The position numbers and the translations under genes were made by a program. Shown here piece after piece: positions 10,327 to 19,404 of a stretch of 64,000 nucleotides of DNA. The notes beneath the pieces were generated by a model. That model was not told the DNA's origin, searched no databases, and saw nothing but the letters and a program-made list of their open reading frames with translations. This DNA comes from Alistipes sp. (GTDB lineage: Bacteria; Bacteroidota; Bacteroidia; Bacteroidales; Rikenellaceae), in the NCBI GenBank assembly GCA_017624955.1, contig JAGAMA010000001.1, forward strand, positions 79,463 to 143,462. Direction: 5' to 3'. How positions within the stretch are numbered: position 1 is the stretch's first letter; every line of letters begins with the position of its first letter.

Positions 10327-10345
10327 TATTTTTGTATTACCTTTG
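10327..10345 (+). promoter_or_regulatory. Two overlapping -7-like boxes inside the repeat core
   Basis: TATTTTTG (10327-10334) and TACCTTTG (10338-10345) both match TAnnTTTG and point into the right-hand repeat arrays. If used, they would transcribe a non-coding, highly structured RNA beginning near 10352. There is no direct evidence of use. Confidence 0.35.
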
Positions 10346-10431
10346 ACAGGACGGCCTATGAGGCTTATGAGGCTACTGAGCCCACTGAGGCCACTGAGCC
10401 GACTGAGCCGACTGGGGCCACTGACAGCATC

Positions 10432-10518
10432 GTCATTCTGAGCCGTAGGCGAAGAATCTCTATGCAAGCAGACTGACACAGTAGAGATCCTTCGGTCGTA
10501 CCTCCCTCAGGATGACGG
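10432..10518. repeat. gtcattctgag-type inverted repeat
   Basis: The left arm begins gtcattctgag and continues through gcgaagaatctct. The right arm is the reverse complement of a variant beginning gtcatcctgag and ending ggatctct. The arms are about 30 bp, separated by roughly 20 bp. Dispersed elements with this wording (tcattctgagcg-aagcgaagaatc) are common in Bacteroidetes intergenic DNA. Confidence 0.75.
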
Positions 10519-10602
10519 TTCTCGTTCAGTGGGCCCAGCTGTCCCAGTAGCCCCAGTGGGCCCTGACCTAAAGCCCGACAACCGTCCACTACCTTCCGAC
10601 GG

Positions 10603-10700
10603 TAGTTACTTTAGTTACAAAGTTACAAAGTTACAAAGTTACACGGTTACAGGGGGTGCACCTGTGTAACCGTGTAACTCTGTAACCGTGTAACTCTGTT
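10603..10700. repeat. 8-bp gttacaNN hairpin array, third copy
   Basis: Left units agttac-tt/aa repeated about five times, a centre around gggggtgcacc, then inverted tgtaac units. It ends just before the stop codon of the AddB-like gene on the minus strand, so it is positioned as that gene's 3' signal. Confidence 0.85.
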
Positions 10701-10707
10701 ACCGAAG

Positions 10708-13569
10708 CTACCTCCTGCAGATTAGCTTGAAATCACAATATTGACACGCCTTCGGATCCTCCGTCTGGCGGAAGGGAATCGAGGGGTCGTAGAGCGCTGC
10801 CAGGGTTTCGCGCAGCAGCTCCTCGAAGTGCTCGGCGTAGCGACTATACGCAGCGCCCTGCAGCTGCAACTCCCGATCGAAGAGCAGCGGGCTGTACTCC
10901 TCGCGGTGCATGTTACGCACATAGTAGAGCGACGGCACGGCATCGCGCCCCTCGCTGTGGCTCAGCATCATGGCATAGAGCAGCGTTTGGAGCGTATTCG
11001 ACTGCCGATCGCGTGCCTCGCCGCGGAACAGCGCCTCGACCCCCTTAAAGTCGAGATGGGGCGTTCCGGTCTTGTAATCCACCACGCGCAACGTGCCGTC
11101 ATCCAGGCGATCGATGCGGTCGGCAATACCGCCCAATTTGAGCCGATAATCTACGCCTGCGGCCGTAAAGGGGAAGCAATACTTCACCTCATGCTCACAC
11201 GCCTGCACCGTAAAGTGATCGTTGCGTGCATCGTAGGCCATCACGCCACGCTTCAGGTAGCGAATCACGATGTTGCGCACCAGCAGCAGGTTACCCGGGT
11301 ACTCCTCCAACTTCACCTCGCTGCGATTGAGGAAGTTCTCCTCGATGGCCCTTTCCACGGCTCGTTCCACCTCGCCCGTCTTGAGCATCGCCTGCAAGGT
11401 CTTGGCGGGGTGATGCTCCCCCTGAATCCGCCCGTAGAGGCTCTGCACGGCGGCATGGAGAATCGTTCCGAACATCGGGGCATCGACCTCCTCGGCCACC
11501 GTATCCTCGGTGCGCAGGCGCGCCACGGAGTGGAAATAGAAGCGCATCGGGCAGGCCACATAGCGGTAGAGCGCCGTGGGAGAAAGTGTCCCCTTGCGCT
11601 CGGCATCGACAAAGCGCAGCAGGGAGTGCATCACGCGCGCATCCTTCTCAACCTCAATCTCCTCCTGAGGCACCAGATTGACATCCACGCCCACCTCGAA
11701 GTGCTCCACCGTGTGGGGGCTTTCGTAGTCCAACTGACGGATGTAGCGGCTCGGTTCGCCCGTCGATTTATCGTCGGCATGCGAAGTGTAGAGCATCGTC
11801 ACCTCCTCGGCACGCTGAATGAGGCGGTAGAAGTAGTAGGCATAGACACCCTCGTGGTGTTCGGGGGTCGGCAGGTCAAACGCCGCACGCAGCCCGTAAG
11901 GGATAAACGACCCCTGTTGCAGGTGGTTACCGGGGAAGTTATCGTCGGTCATCGAGAGAATCACGACACGCCGAAAATCGAGGTTGCGCGTCTCAAGGAT
12001 TCCCATCACCTGAATACCCTCCAAGGGTTCGCCACGGAAGGGGATACGGATCGTCTGCAGATGCCGTCTCAGGAGCGAGCAATAGACCTCTACGGTTAGC
12101 TCCAAATCGCACTGCAAGAGGGAGTTATAGAGCTTGCGTATCTCGTTCGAAGTAACCGTCAGGAACTCCATCCACAGCCGTCGTTCCTCCTCGTCATCGC
12201 CCTTTATCGTCACCGCCTCCACCGAGCGAACAAGCCACTCGGAGAGCCCTTGCCACCCCTCTGTGGGTTGGAAGATCAGCTCCAGCAACGGATGGCGACC
12301 CAGCGCCGATTGGCGGATGCGGATCAACCGCTTCTCGACCACCTCGCGCTGCAGCTCGTCGAGCAGCTCCGCCCCCACCGAAGCGAGGAACGGATGGCCC
12401 AAAAGCCCCGTCACATCGGCATGGTAGAAGCTCCACTCCTCGCCCTCACGACGGGCGTGGTGCTGCAGCTCGATAAGGCGTTCGACAAAGGTGTAGGCTA
12501 AGGTTTGGCGCAGGGGGTAACCCATCGTCACATTGACCTTGCCTAACTCCTTGGGCAGGGCATAGAGGAGCGGCATCAGGAGATTCTCATCGGTCAGGAC
12601 CACCGCCGTCTGCTTATCCAATTTACCCTCCTCGGCCCACGCGGTCAGCACCTCGGCCACCTGCTTACACTGCACGGCATTCGACACGGCAGCCACCGAG
12701 CGGATGACCTTCCGTCGGCGCATACCCTCCTCCACAAGGCGCTTGGCAGGGGGAAAATCGACCCGATTGCGGCGCAGGAACATACCCGCCTCCTGCTCCT
12801 CGTGGTCGGTATAATAGCGGTCGGAATCCCAATAAAAGTCCGTCTTGGCGTGGCTTTGAAGGTAGCGGAAAAGGGCTCTTTCGCAGGTCGAGAGGGCGTT
12901 GAAGCCCGCAATAACAAAGTGCTGATTATCGGGCAGTTGATACTCCCCGCTTTCGATGCGTTCGATCGCTCTGCGCTGCATCATGCCGCCATAGGCGATG
13001 CCGAGTGTCAAGAGGCGTTCACGGAAGCGCGTATAGACCTCGTGGAGCGTGCGCCAAATCTCCAGGAAGCGCCGCTTCTCACGACTCAGGTCCGCCTCGG
13101 GACCCAGCGATGACCAGAAGCGCGTGATGATCTCCTGCTGACGGGGCGTGAGGTACGAAAGGTCGGCCTCCAACTCCTTCAACTCGCTGATGTTGCTGAA
13201 GAGCTGCGCCGCATCGATGCGGTATTTGTCGATCATGTCGAAGTCCGCCAAGAGCATCTCGCCCCAGAAGTAGAACTTATCGAAGGACTCCTTATGGAGC
13301 GTGCTATAGACCTTGTAAAGCTCCGTGATGAGGCGGAGTTTATCCCCCTGATGAAGCCCCGAAATCTCGCTCATCAGCTCCTCGATCGTCGTATAGCGGG
13401 GTTGCCACAAGGGACGATTGATCCGTGACGAGAGGGCCTCCACAAAGAAGATGCGGGCACGCCGCGAGGGGAAGAGTACCCGACACGACGAAAGGGCCGC
13501 TCCATAGCGGTCGTAGAGGTCTGCAGCGACCTCCTCCAAAAAGCTCGGCATCGGTTCTTGGCTCTTCAT
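10708..13569 (-). CDS. AddB-like PD-(D/E)XK nuclease / inactive helicase subunit
   Basis: A 953-residue partner of the AddA-like helicase in double-strand-break end resection. The N-terminus shows an SF1-like but degenerate ATP site (LFPSRRARIFFVEAL). The C-terminal third has the RecB-type nuclease with the catalytic Asp-Lys pair in RVVDYKTG. The Fe-S cysteines follow the AddB pattern: one Cys in YRYVACPMRFYFH and three in CQYCDFKLIC at the extreme C-terminus. It is divergent from the AddA-like gene across a 104-bp gap, an unusual arrangement since addB and addA are often co-directional. Confidence 0.85.
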   Translation of the reverse strand: MKSQEPMPSFLEEVAADLYDRYGAALSSCRVLFPSRRARIFFVEALSSRINRPLWQPRYTTIEELMSEISGLHQGDKLRLITELYKVYSTLHKESFDKFYFWGEMLLADFDMIDKYRIDAAQLFSNISELKELEADLSYLTPRQQEIITRFWSSLGPEADLSREKRRFLEIWRTLHEVYTRFRERLLTLGIAYGGMMQRRAIERIESGEYQLPDNQHFVIAGFNALSTCERALFRYLQSHAKTDFYWDSDRYYTDHEEQEAGMFLRRNRVDFPPAKRLVEEGMRRRKVIRSVAAVSNAVQCKQVAEVLTAWAEEGKLDKQTAVVLTDENLLMPLLYALPKELGKVNVTMGYPLRQTLAYTFVERLIELQHHARREGEEWSFYHADVTGLLGHPFLASVGAELLDELQREVVEKRLIRIRQSALGRHPLLELIFQPTEGWQGLSEWLVRSVEAVTIKGDDEEERRLWMEFLTVTSNEIRKLYNSLLQCDLELTVEVYCSLLRRHLQTIRIPFRGEPLEGIQVMGILETRNLDFRRVVILSMTDDNFPGNHLQQGSFIPYGLRAAFDLPTPEHHEGVYAYYFYRLIQRAEEVTMLYTSHADDKSTGEPSRYIRQLDYESPHTVEHFEVGVDVNLVPQEEIEVEKDARVMHSLLRFVDAERKGTLSPTALYRYVACPMRFYFHSVARLRTEDTVAEEVDAPMFGTILHAAVQSLYGRIQGEHHPAKTLQAMLKTGEVERAVERAIEENFLNRSEVKLEEYPGNLLLVRNIVIRYLKRGVMAYDARNDHFTVQACEHEVKYCFPFTAAGVDYRLKLGGIADRIDRLDDGTLRVVDYKTGTPHLDFKGVEALFRGEARDRQSNTLQTLLYAMMLSHSEGRDAVPSLYYVRNMHREEYSPLLFDRELQLQGAAYSRYAEHFEELLRETLAALYDPSIPFRQTEDPKACQYCDFKLICRR

Positions 13570-13673
13570 GATCTCTTTTTCGAGGTTTAGCGATGCTAAT
13601 TTACAAAATTTACCGCAAAATGCACGGCATTCGGGAATTAATTTGTATTTTTACAAATTAAACAACGCAATCC

Positions 13674-16600
13674 ATGGCCGTCAAAGCGAAGATCCTCAAT
13701 GCAAGTGCCGGGTCGGGCAAGACCTATCAGCTGGCCTATAACTATGTCCGCGAGCTGATCAAAGAGCCTGCCGCCTACCGGCATATCCTCGCCGTCACCT
13801 TTACGAACAAGGCGACCGAGGAGATGAAGAGCCGCATCCTGAAGGAGTTGCACCGCTTAGCGGCCAACTACCGCTCCTCGTATAGGCGGATGCTCATGGA
13901 GGACCTGCGGCTTTCGGCCGAGGAGATCGGACGGCGTGCCGTGGATGCCCGTGCCAAGATTCTGCACGACTACTCGCGCTTCACGGTGCTCACGATCGAC
14001 ACCTTCTTTCAGCGCATCCTGCGCGCCTTTATCAAGGAGCTGGGCATCGACCTGAACTACAACATCGAACTCGAAACGGCCTCCATCCTTACGAAGAGTG
14101 CCGACACGCTCATCGAGCAGATCACGACCAACCGCGACCTGTTGAGTTGGCTCACGCGCTTTGTCGAGGAGCGCATCGAGGAGGGCAAGAGTTGGGATGT
14201 GAAGGAGGGTATCCTCTCGCTGGGCGGGGAGCTCTTCAAGGAGCGTAACCGCAAGGCGCTCCTATCGGCCCGCTCACGCGAGGAGCTGAGCGAGATTGTC
14301 GAGCGCACCACGCGCCGGGCCGAAAAGTCGAAGGCCGAGCTGGTGGCCGCAGCCGACCGCTTCATGGAGGAGCTGGACAAGGCCTCGCTGTCGGTTGCCG
14401 ACTTTCCCTACAAATACAGCGGCTTTGCCAACTGGCCCAACGCCATCTCACTCGACCGCGAACCCATCCCCTACGGCAAGCGTGTCCTAACGGCTACCGA
14501 GGAGGAGAAGGCCTGGGGCAAGGCGGGGTCGGATTCCGCCGTGATGCGCCCCACCCTGCAGCCGATCCTGCAGCAGATGCGCAGCATCTACGATAAGAAC
14601 CTCAAAAGTTGGAACACGGCAACCCTCTTGCGCGAAACATACCGCAGCTTTGCCCTGCTGGGCGATCTCTACGACAAGGTGCAGCAGCTCTGCAACGAGC
14701 AGCAGCTCATGCTGCTCTCGGAGACGAAATACCTCCTGGCCGAATTCGTGACCGAGCTCGATGCCCCCTTTATTTATGAGAAGGTGGGCAACCGCTTCGA
14801 GCACTTCATGATCGACGAGTTCCAGGATACCTCGGCGCGTGAGTGGGAGAATTTCCTCCCCCTGCTGCGCAACGCCCTCTCGCAAACCGAGCGACAAGCC
14901 GTCCTGCTGGTGGGCGATATCAAGCAGTCGATCTACCGCTGGCGTGGTGGCGACTGGAAGATTCTGCACCGCGATGCGGCCCAAGCCTTAGGCACGGAGC
15001 AGACGGAGGTGGTCAACCTCAAGGAGAACTTCCGCAGCCTGGAGGAGGTGGTGCGCTTCAACAACCGCATCATCGAGAAGGTGGTGGCCATCGACAACGC
15101 CTACCTGAATATCCAACTCGAGGAGGCCGTGGAGGGGCGCACGCTCTCACCGCAAAGTGCCCTGGAGCTGCGCGACACCCTGCAGGATGCCTACCGCAAC
15201 GCTGCGCAGGAGCCTCGCCGCAAGAACCGCCATGCGGGCTATGTCTCGGTCGAGGAGTACGACGAGGAGCCGCCTATTATCGAGCGCATCTGCCAACTCA
15301 TCGACTTAGGCTACCGACCCTCGGATATCATGATTCTGGTACGCGGAGCTACGGATGGAGCCCGTGTAGCGACCAAGCTCTTGGACTTCAAGCGCGAGAA
15401 CTGCGATCCGCGCTACCGCTTCGATGTGATGACGCAGGAGGCGCTTGTGATCGGTTCTGCGCCGATTTGCGGCTTTGTGATGGCCGTGATGCGCCTGGCC
15501 TTGTCGCCCGACGAGAGCATCCACCGTGCCCTCTACAACCAATATTTGGAGCTGCCGTTTGATGCCGCACTCGATGAGGAGTGCCGTCAATTCCTGCGCG
15601 AAATTGCCCTCCTTTCGCCCATGGAGGCCTTCGAGCGCATCGTACTACGCTATCGACTCGACGAGCGCACGCAGGAGGTGGCCTACCTCCAGGCACTGCA
15701 CAACGAGGTGATCACCTTCAGCGTCAAGCGCATTGCCGATCTGCAACTCTTCATCACCTGGTGGGAGGAGGAGGGATCGCTCAAATCGCTCTCTATCGAG
15801 GAGAGCCAAACCACGATCGAGATTCTGACGATCCACAAAGCCAAGGGATTGGAGAAGCGCGTGGTGTTGATTCCCTACTGCAACTGGCCGATGAATCCCC
15901 CCTCGAACCGCAACATCATCTGGGCCGAGGCAAACGAAGGCGAGGCGGCTGCGTTAGGCGAGATTCCGATCAGCTACCGCCAGCAGATGGGCGCATCGGG
16001 CTTCTCGGAGGCCTACTACCGCGAGTTGGTCTATACGCATGTCGATAACATCAACCTGCTCTATGTCGCCCTGACGCGTGCCGTGGAGTCGCTGCATGTC
16101 TTCATCCCCGAGGGTGGCGAGAAGCACATCGGTTCGCTATTGGCCGCAGCCCTCATTGACGGAGATCGGAAGAGCCATTATACATTCGGCCGATTCGAAG
16201 GCCCTGCACCGAAGGATGAACGCCGCACCGAGGAGCCGAGTGAGGCAGCGCGCAGCGAGGAGCCGGAGCGCAAACCGCGACACCTGTTGCAGACGACCTA
16301 CCCCACCTCCGAGACGGAGATGCTCCTGAGCTTCCCCTCGGAGCGTTACCTCGCAGCAAATGAGGAGGAGGCACTCTCGCCCCGCAACTTCGGTATTCTG
16401 ATGCACCAGGCCTTTGAGGAGGCCACCGACCGCGAGTCGATCTATCGCGCCATTCAACAGATGGAGCAGGATGCCCGCCTGAGTCGGGAGGAGGCCGAGG
16501 AGCTGCGCCGACAGATTGACCAGGCCCTCGAGGATGCCACCGTAGCCGCCTGGTTCGACGGCTCGTGGGAGGAGGTGCGCACCGAGGAGGTGATCCTGAG

Positions 16601-16811
16601 TTCGGGTGCGAAGATGCTGCACCGCCCCGACCGTGTGATGATTCGTGGCACGGAGGCCGTGGTGGTGGATTATAAGTTTGGCGAAAAGGATGCCTCCACC
16701 TACCGTTCGCAGCTGCGCCGCTACGAAAAGCTGTTGCGCGAAATGGGCTACACGACCGTCAGCGGCTACCTGTGGTATGTCCGACAAGGAAAGATTGAAC
16801 AAGTGATATAA
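13674..16811 (+). CDS. AddA-like UvrD-family helicase-nuclease
   Basis: A 1,045-residue SF1A helicase with a C-terminal RecB-like nuclease. Motif I is LNASAGSGKTYQ, motif Ia is AVTFTNKATEEMK, motif II is FMIDEFQDTS, the motif III region is GDIKQSIYRWRGGD, motif V/VI is LTIHKAKGLEKRVV and LYVALTRA, and the nuclease motif VVVDYKFG lies near residue 1000. With the divergent AddB-like gene it would make an AddAB-type resection enzyme. It is the first gene of a plus-strand run into the ABC transporter (15-bp gap). Confidence 0.9.
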   Translation: MAVKAKILNASAGSGKTYQLAYNYVRELIKEPAAYRHILAVTFTNKATEEMKSRILKELHRLAANYRSSYRRMLMEDLRLSAEEIGRRAVDARAKILHDYSRFTVLTIDTFFQRILRAFIKELGIDLNYNIELETASILTKSADTLIEQITTNRDLLSWLTRFVEERIEEGKSWDVKEGILSLGGELFKERNRKALLSARSREELSEIVERTTRRAEKSKAELVAAADRFMEELDKASLSVADFPYKYSGFANWPNAISLDREPIPYGKRVLTATEEEKAWGKAGSDSAVMRPTLQPILQQMRSIYDKNLKSWNTATLLRETYRSFALLGDLYDKVQQLCNEQQLMLLSETKYLLAEFVTELDAPFIYEKVGNRFEHFMIDEFQDTSAREWENFLPLLRNALSQTERQAVLLVGDIKQSIYRWRGGDWKILHRDAAQALGTEQTEVVNLKENFRSLEEVVRFNNRIIEKVVAIDNAYLNIQLEEAVEGRTLSPQSALELRDTLQDAYRNAAQEPRRKNRHAGYVSVEEYDEEPPIIERICQLIDLGYRPSDIMILVRGATDGARVATKLLDFKRENCDPRYRFDVMTQEALVIGSAPICGFVMAVMRLALSPDESIHRALYNQYLELPFDAALDEECRQFLREIALLSPMEAFERIVLRYRLDERTQEVAYLQALHNEVITFSVKRIADLQLFITWWEEEGSLKSLSIEESQTTIEILTIHKAKGLEKRVVLIPYCNWPMNPPSNRNIIWAEANEGEAAALGEIPISYRQQMGASGFSEAYYRELVYTHVDNINLLYVALTRAVESLHVFIPEGGEKHIGSLLAAALIDGDRKSHYTFGRFEGPAPKDERRTEEPSEAARSEEPERKPRHLLQTTYPTSETEMLLSFPSERYLAANEEEALSPRNFGILMHQAFEEATDRESIYRAIQQMEQDARLSREEAEELRRQIDQALEDATVAAWFDGSWEEVRTEEVILSSGAKMLHRPDRVMIRGTEAVVVDYKFGEKDASTYRSQLRRYEKLLREMGYTTVSGYLWYVRQGKIEQVI

Positions 16812-16826
16812 CGTACGATATAAGGT

Positions 16827-18548
16827 ATGAAACAGACCCTGAAACTCATTCCCGAACCGTTCCGTCGGCGGGGTATCGGCGTAGCCTTCTCGCTCTTCGT
16901 AAAGGCGGGGCTGAACCTCGTGGGGTTGGCTATGTTGCTCCCCGTTCTGGCCCTGGCACTCGATCCCGACTCGCTCACGGGCGAGGGATATATGGCCCGT
17001 TGCTACGAGGCGCTGGGCTTCCACTCCACGAAGCAGTTCGCCTGGTTTACGGCCGGCGTTATTGTCGGGGTCATCGCCCTGAAATCGCTCCTCACGATTG
17101 CCCTCTCACGCATCGAGCGTCGCTACATCTACGACCTCTACGCTACCCTCTCGCGCCGACTCTACACGACCTACCACCGTCGGGGTCTGCCCTTTATCAA
17201 GAGCCAAAATTCGGCCGTGCTGGCCCGCAACGTCAATGTCGTCTGCCTCTCGTTTACGGCCGGTGTGTTGAAGCCTGCCGCCACGATTCTCTCCGAAACG
17301 ATGCTCCTCGTGTTGCTCTTCTCGGCCCTGGCCCTCTATGCTCCGCTTGCTTCGCTCTTGACCATCGCCATCTTCTTCCCCTCGATGTGGGGCTATTGGC
17401 GCTATGTACGTCGCCGCATCAACCGCTACGGCGAGGAGGAGAACCGCGCCCAGCGCGAGAAGTCGCGCGTGGTGGCCGAGACCTTCCGCGGATTTACGGA
17501 TGTCGAGCTCAACGATGCCTTCCCGATGATGCTCCGCCGCTTCGAGCGTTCGATGCAGGAGGTGGTGCGCACACGCTCCAAGGAGGCCGATATTGCCCTT
17601 CTGCCGCAGGTCGTAACCGAGATGGGATTGGCCGTCGGTATCGCCCTGCTGGCTGCCCTCTCGCTCTCGCTCAACATGGCCGAGGGCAGCTCGCAGATGC
17701 TCTTTGGTGTCTTTGCCGTGGCGGCCATCCGCCTGATGCCGTCGGTGAGAAATATCCTTTCGAGCTGGACCACGATCCGCTACAACCGCTATACGATTCA
17801 AATTCTGAAGGATGCTCCGACCGAAGAGCCGATCGAGGAGCAGATGCAGCAAATCGCTCCCCTGAAGTTCACGCAGCAGATCGAGATTCGTGATCTGCAA
17901 TTCCGCTTCTGGGATGGTGAGGAGGAGCTTTTCGATGGGCTGAACCTGACGATCCACAAGGGCGAACACATCGGTTTCCGTGGTGTTTCGGGTGCAGGTA
18001 AAACCACGCTCTTCAACCTCCTGCTGGGCTTCTACACCCCGACCGGAGGCGAGATTGTGATCGACGGCGTACGCCTCACGAAGGAGAATCGCCGTGCCTG
18101 GCAGCAGCGCGTAGGCTATGTGTCGCAAAGCCTCTTCCTCACGGATGGCACCTTTGCGCAGAATGTGGCCCTCGGCCTGGCAGATGAAGCGATCGACCGC
18201 AAGCGGGTCGAGGAGGTGCTCGAAATGGCCCAGCTGGGCGACTTTGTACGCTCCCTCGCCAAGGGAATCGACACCCCCGTCGGGGAGTGCGGCTGCCGTC
18301 TTTCGGGGGGTCAGCGCCAGCGTATCGGCATCGCCCGTGCCCTCTATCGCCACGCCGACGTACTCTTCTTTGACGAGGCCACCTCGTCGCTCGACTCGGC
18401 CACGGAGCAGGAGATCAACCACTCGATTGCCCGTCTGGCCTCGGAGAACAAGGCCCTCACGCTCCTCGTGATTGCCCACCGTGAAACGTCGCTCGAAGCG
18501 TGCGACCGCATTATTACCATTGATTCAACCCTTTCCGACCATGCCTAA
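16827..18548 (+). CDS. ABC transporter, fused permease and ATPase (exporter type)
   Basis: A 573-residue half-transporter of the MsbA/peptide-exporter fold. Transmembrane helices lie at about residues 15-45, 60-85, 140-190 and 260-300. The ATPase follows from about 350, with Walker A GVSGAGKTT, Q-loop YVSQSLF, signature LSGGQRQRIGIARAL, Walker B VLFFDEATSSLD and H-loop VIAHRE. No N-terminal C39 peptidase is present. It overlaps the HPr-kinase-like gene by 8 bases. Together with that gene and the S26-like gene it suggests export of a modified peptide or small molecule (inference). Confidence 0.9.
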   Translation: MKQTLKLIPEPFRRRGIGVAFSLFVKAGLNLVGLAMLLPVLALALDPDSLTGEGYMARCYEALGFHSTKQFAWFTAGVIVGVIALKSLLTIALSRIERRYIYDLYATLSRRLYTTYHRRGLPFIKSQNSAVLARNVNVVCLSFTAGVLKPAATILSETMLLVLLFSALALYAPLASLLTIAIFFPSMWGYWRYVRRRINRYGEEENRAQREKSRVVAETFRGFTDVELNDAFPMMLRRFERSMQEVVRTRSKEADIALLPQVVTEMGLAVGIALLAALSLSLNMAEGSSQMLFGVFAVAAIRLMPSVRNILSSWTTIRYNRYTIQILKDAPTEEPIEEQMQQIAPLKFTQQIEIRDLQFRFWDGEEELFDGLNLTIHKGEHIGFRGVSGAGKTTLFNLLLGFYTPTGGEIVIDGVRLTKENRRAWQQRVGYVSQSLFLTDGTFAQNVALGLADEAIDRKRVEEVLEMAQLGDFVRSLAKGIDTPVGECGCRLSGGQRQRIGIARALYRHADVLFFDEATSSLDSATEQEINHSIARLASENKALTLLVIAHRETSLEACDRIITIDSTLSDHA

Positions 18549-19404
18549 AGCATACCGCATTGCCCATATAGAGCTGCTGCTCGATGCGCCCCAATTTCGT
18601 TTTTCGGGGCTTGCTCCCTTTGAGATTGACCCGACAACGACAACCAACCCCATAGAGCTGATCTTTGACCCCGAAACGCCTGCACCGACGGCTACGGATC
18701 AGCTGCTCGACACGTTCGATTTCCCCGATGCCGAGGCGGTGTGTCGCCTCTACAAAAACGAGGCGGGCCACCTCTTCACGATGAGCCGCCACGAGAAACC
18801 GCTCTGCATCTTCGAGATTCCGCTTCAGGGCACGACCCGCACGAACTTCGCTCCGGGGGAGGATGTGTCGCTCTTTCGCTTTGGTCTTTGGATCCTCTTC
18901 AACCTCCGCGCTGTCCGATTGGGAGCGGTAGCGATCCACTCCTCGGTGCTCATCCACCGCAATCGGGCGGTGCTCTGCCTCGGAGAATCGGGGACGGGCA
19001 AGAGTACCCACACGCGCCTTTGGCGAGAAAATATCGAGGGTACGGAGCTACTCAACGACGACTCGCCGATCCTGGCACTCAAGGAGGGCGTAGCGACGGT
19101 TTACGGTTCGCCGTGGAGTGGCAAGACCCCCTGCTACCGCAACCTACACTACCCCATTCAGGGCTTCCTGCGCCTTTCGCAAGCGCCTGTTAATGAGATT
19201 CGTGCACTCTCAACGCTCATGGCCTACGGTTCGTTGCAGCCCTCCATGCCCCCTTCGTTTTCATACGATAGTGAGCTCTTCGACTGCATCAACAACCTGC
19301 TCTCGGCCATCCTCCGCCAGACGAAGGTCTATCACCTCCGTTGTCTGCCCAATGCCGAGGCTGCGGAGCTGGCACGTCAAACCATCTACACCGAAACGCG
19401 ATGA
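18541..19404 (+). CDS. HPr-kinase-like P-loop protein (serine kinase of HPr type)
   Basis: A 287-residue member of the HprK C-terminal-domain-like family often found in Bacteroidetes peptide-maturation loci. The P-loop CLGESGTGKSTHTRLWREN (about residue 155) and the nearby acidic LLNDDSPILAL, followed by VYGSPWSGKT, are the HprK-like hallmarks. The usual HprK N-terminal domain is replaced by about 130 residues of other sequence. The start at 18541 is chosen because the frame's earlier ATG lies deep inside the transporter gene. The 8-base overlap upstream and 4-base overlap downstream imply coupled translation. Confidence 0.8.
   Translation: MPKAYRIAHIELLLDAPQFRFSGLAPFEIDPTTTTNPIELIFDPETPAPTATDQLLDTFDFPDAEAVCRLYKNEAGHLFTMSRHEKPLCIFEIPLQGTTRTNFAPGEDVSLFRFGLWILFNLRAVRLGAVAIHSSVLIHRNRAVLCLGESGTGKSTHTRLWRENIEGTELLNDDSPILALKEGVATVYGSPWSGKTPCYRNLHYPIQGFLRLSQAPVNEIRALSTLMAYGSLQPSMPPSFSYDSELFDCINNLLSAILRQTKVYHLRCLPNAEAAELARQTIYTETR

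Larger units (their letters stand above)
9909..10707. repeat. Gene-free 0.8-kb composite of mirrored short-period repeats around an AT-rich core
   Basis: No credible gene. Left to right: the 8-bp gttacaNN hairpin (9913-9995), 7-bp agcagtc units (10000-10045), 9-bp cagtggcct units (about 10057-10145), an AT-richer core (about 10180-10345) with a ctaatt/aattag palindrome near 10240, a second 9-bp array in the opposite sense (about 10355-10430), a gtcattctgag-type hairpin (10432-10518), a third 9-bp array (about 10525-10580) and another 8-bp hairpin (10603-10700). Both flanks carry the same families, so the region is roughly mirrored. The 9-bp arrays are followed by a ggcc-taaagcccgaya flank. 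Short ORFs across the arrays are period artefacts. Confidence 0.8.

Noticed and set aside
10264-10476. 70-codon frame with EATEPTEATEPTEPT text
   Set aside because: It translates the 9-bp cagtggcct repeat array, so the repeating peptide is a by-product of period-9 DNA.
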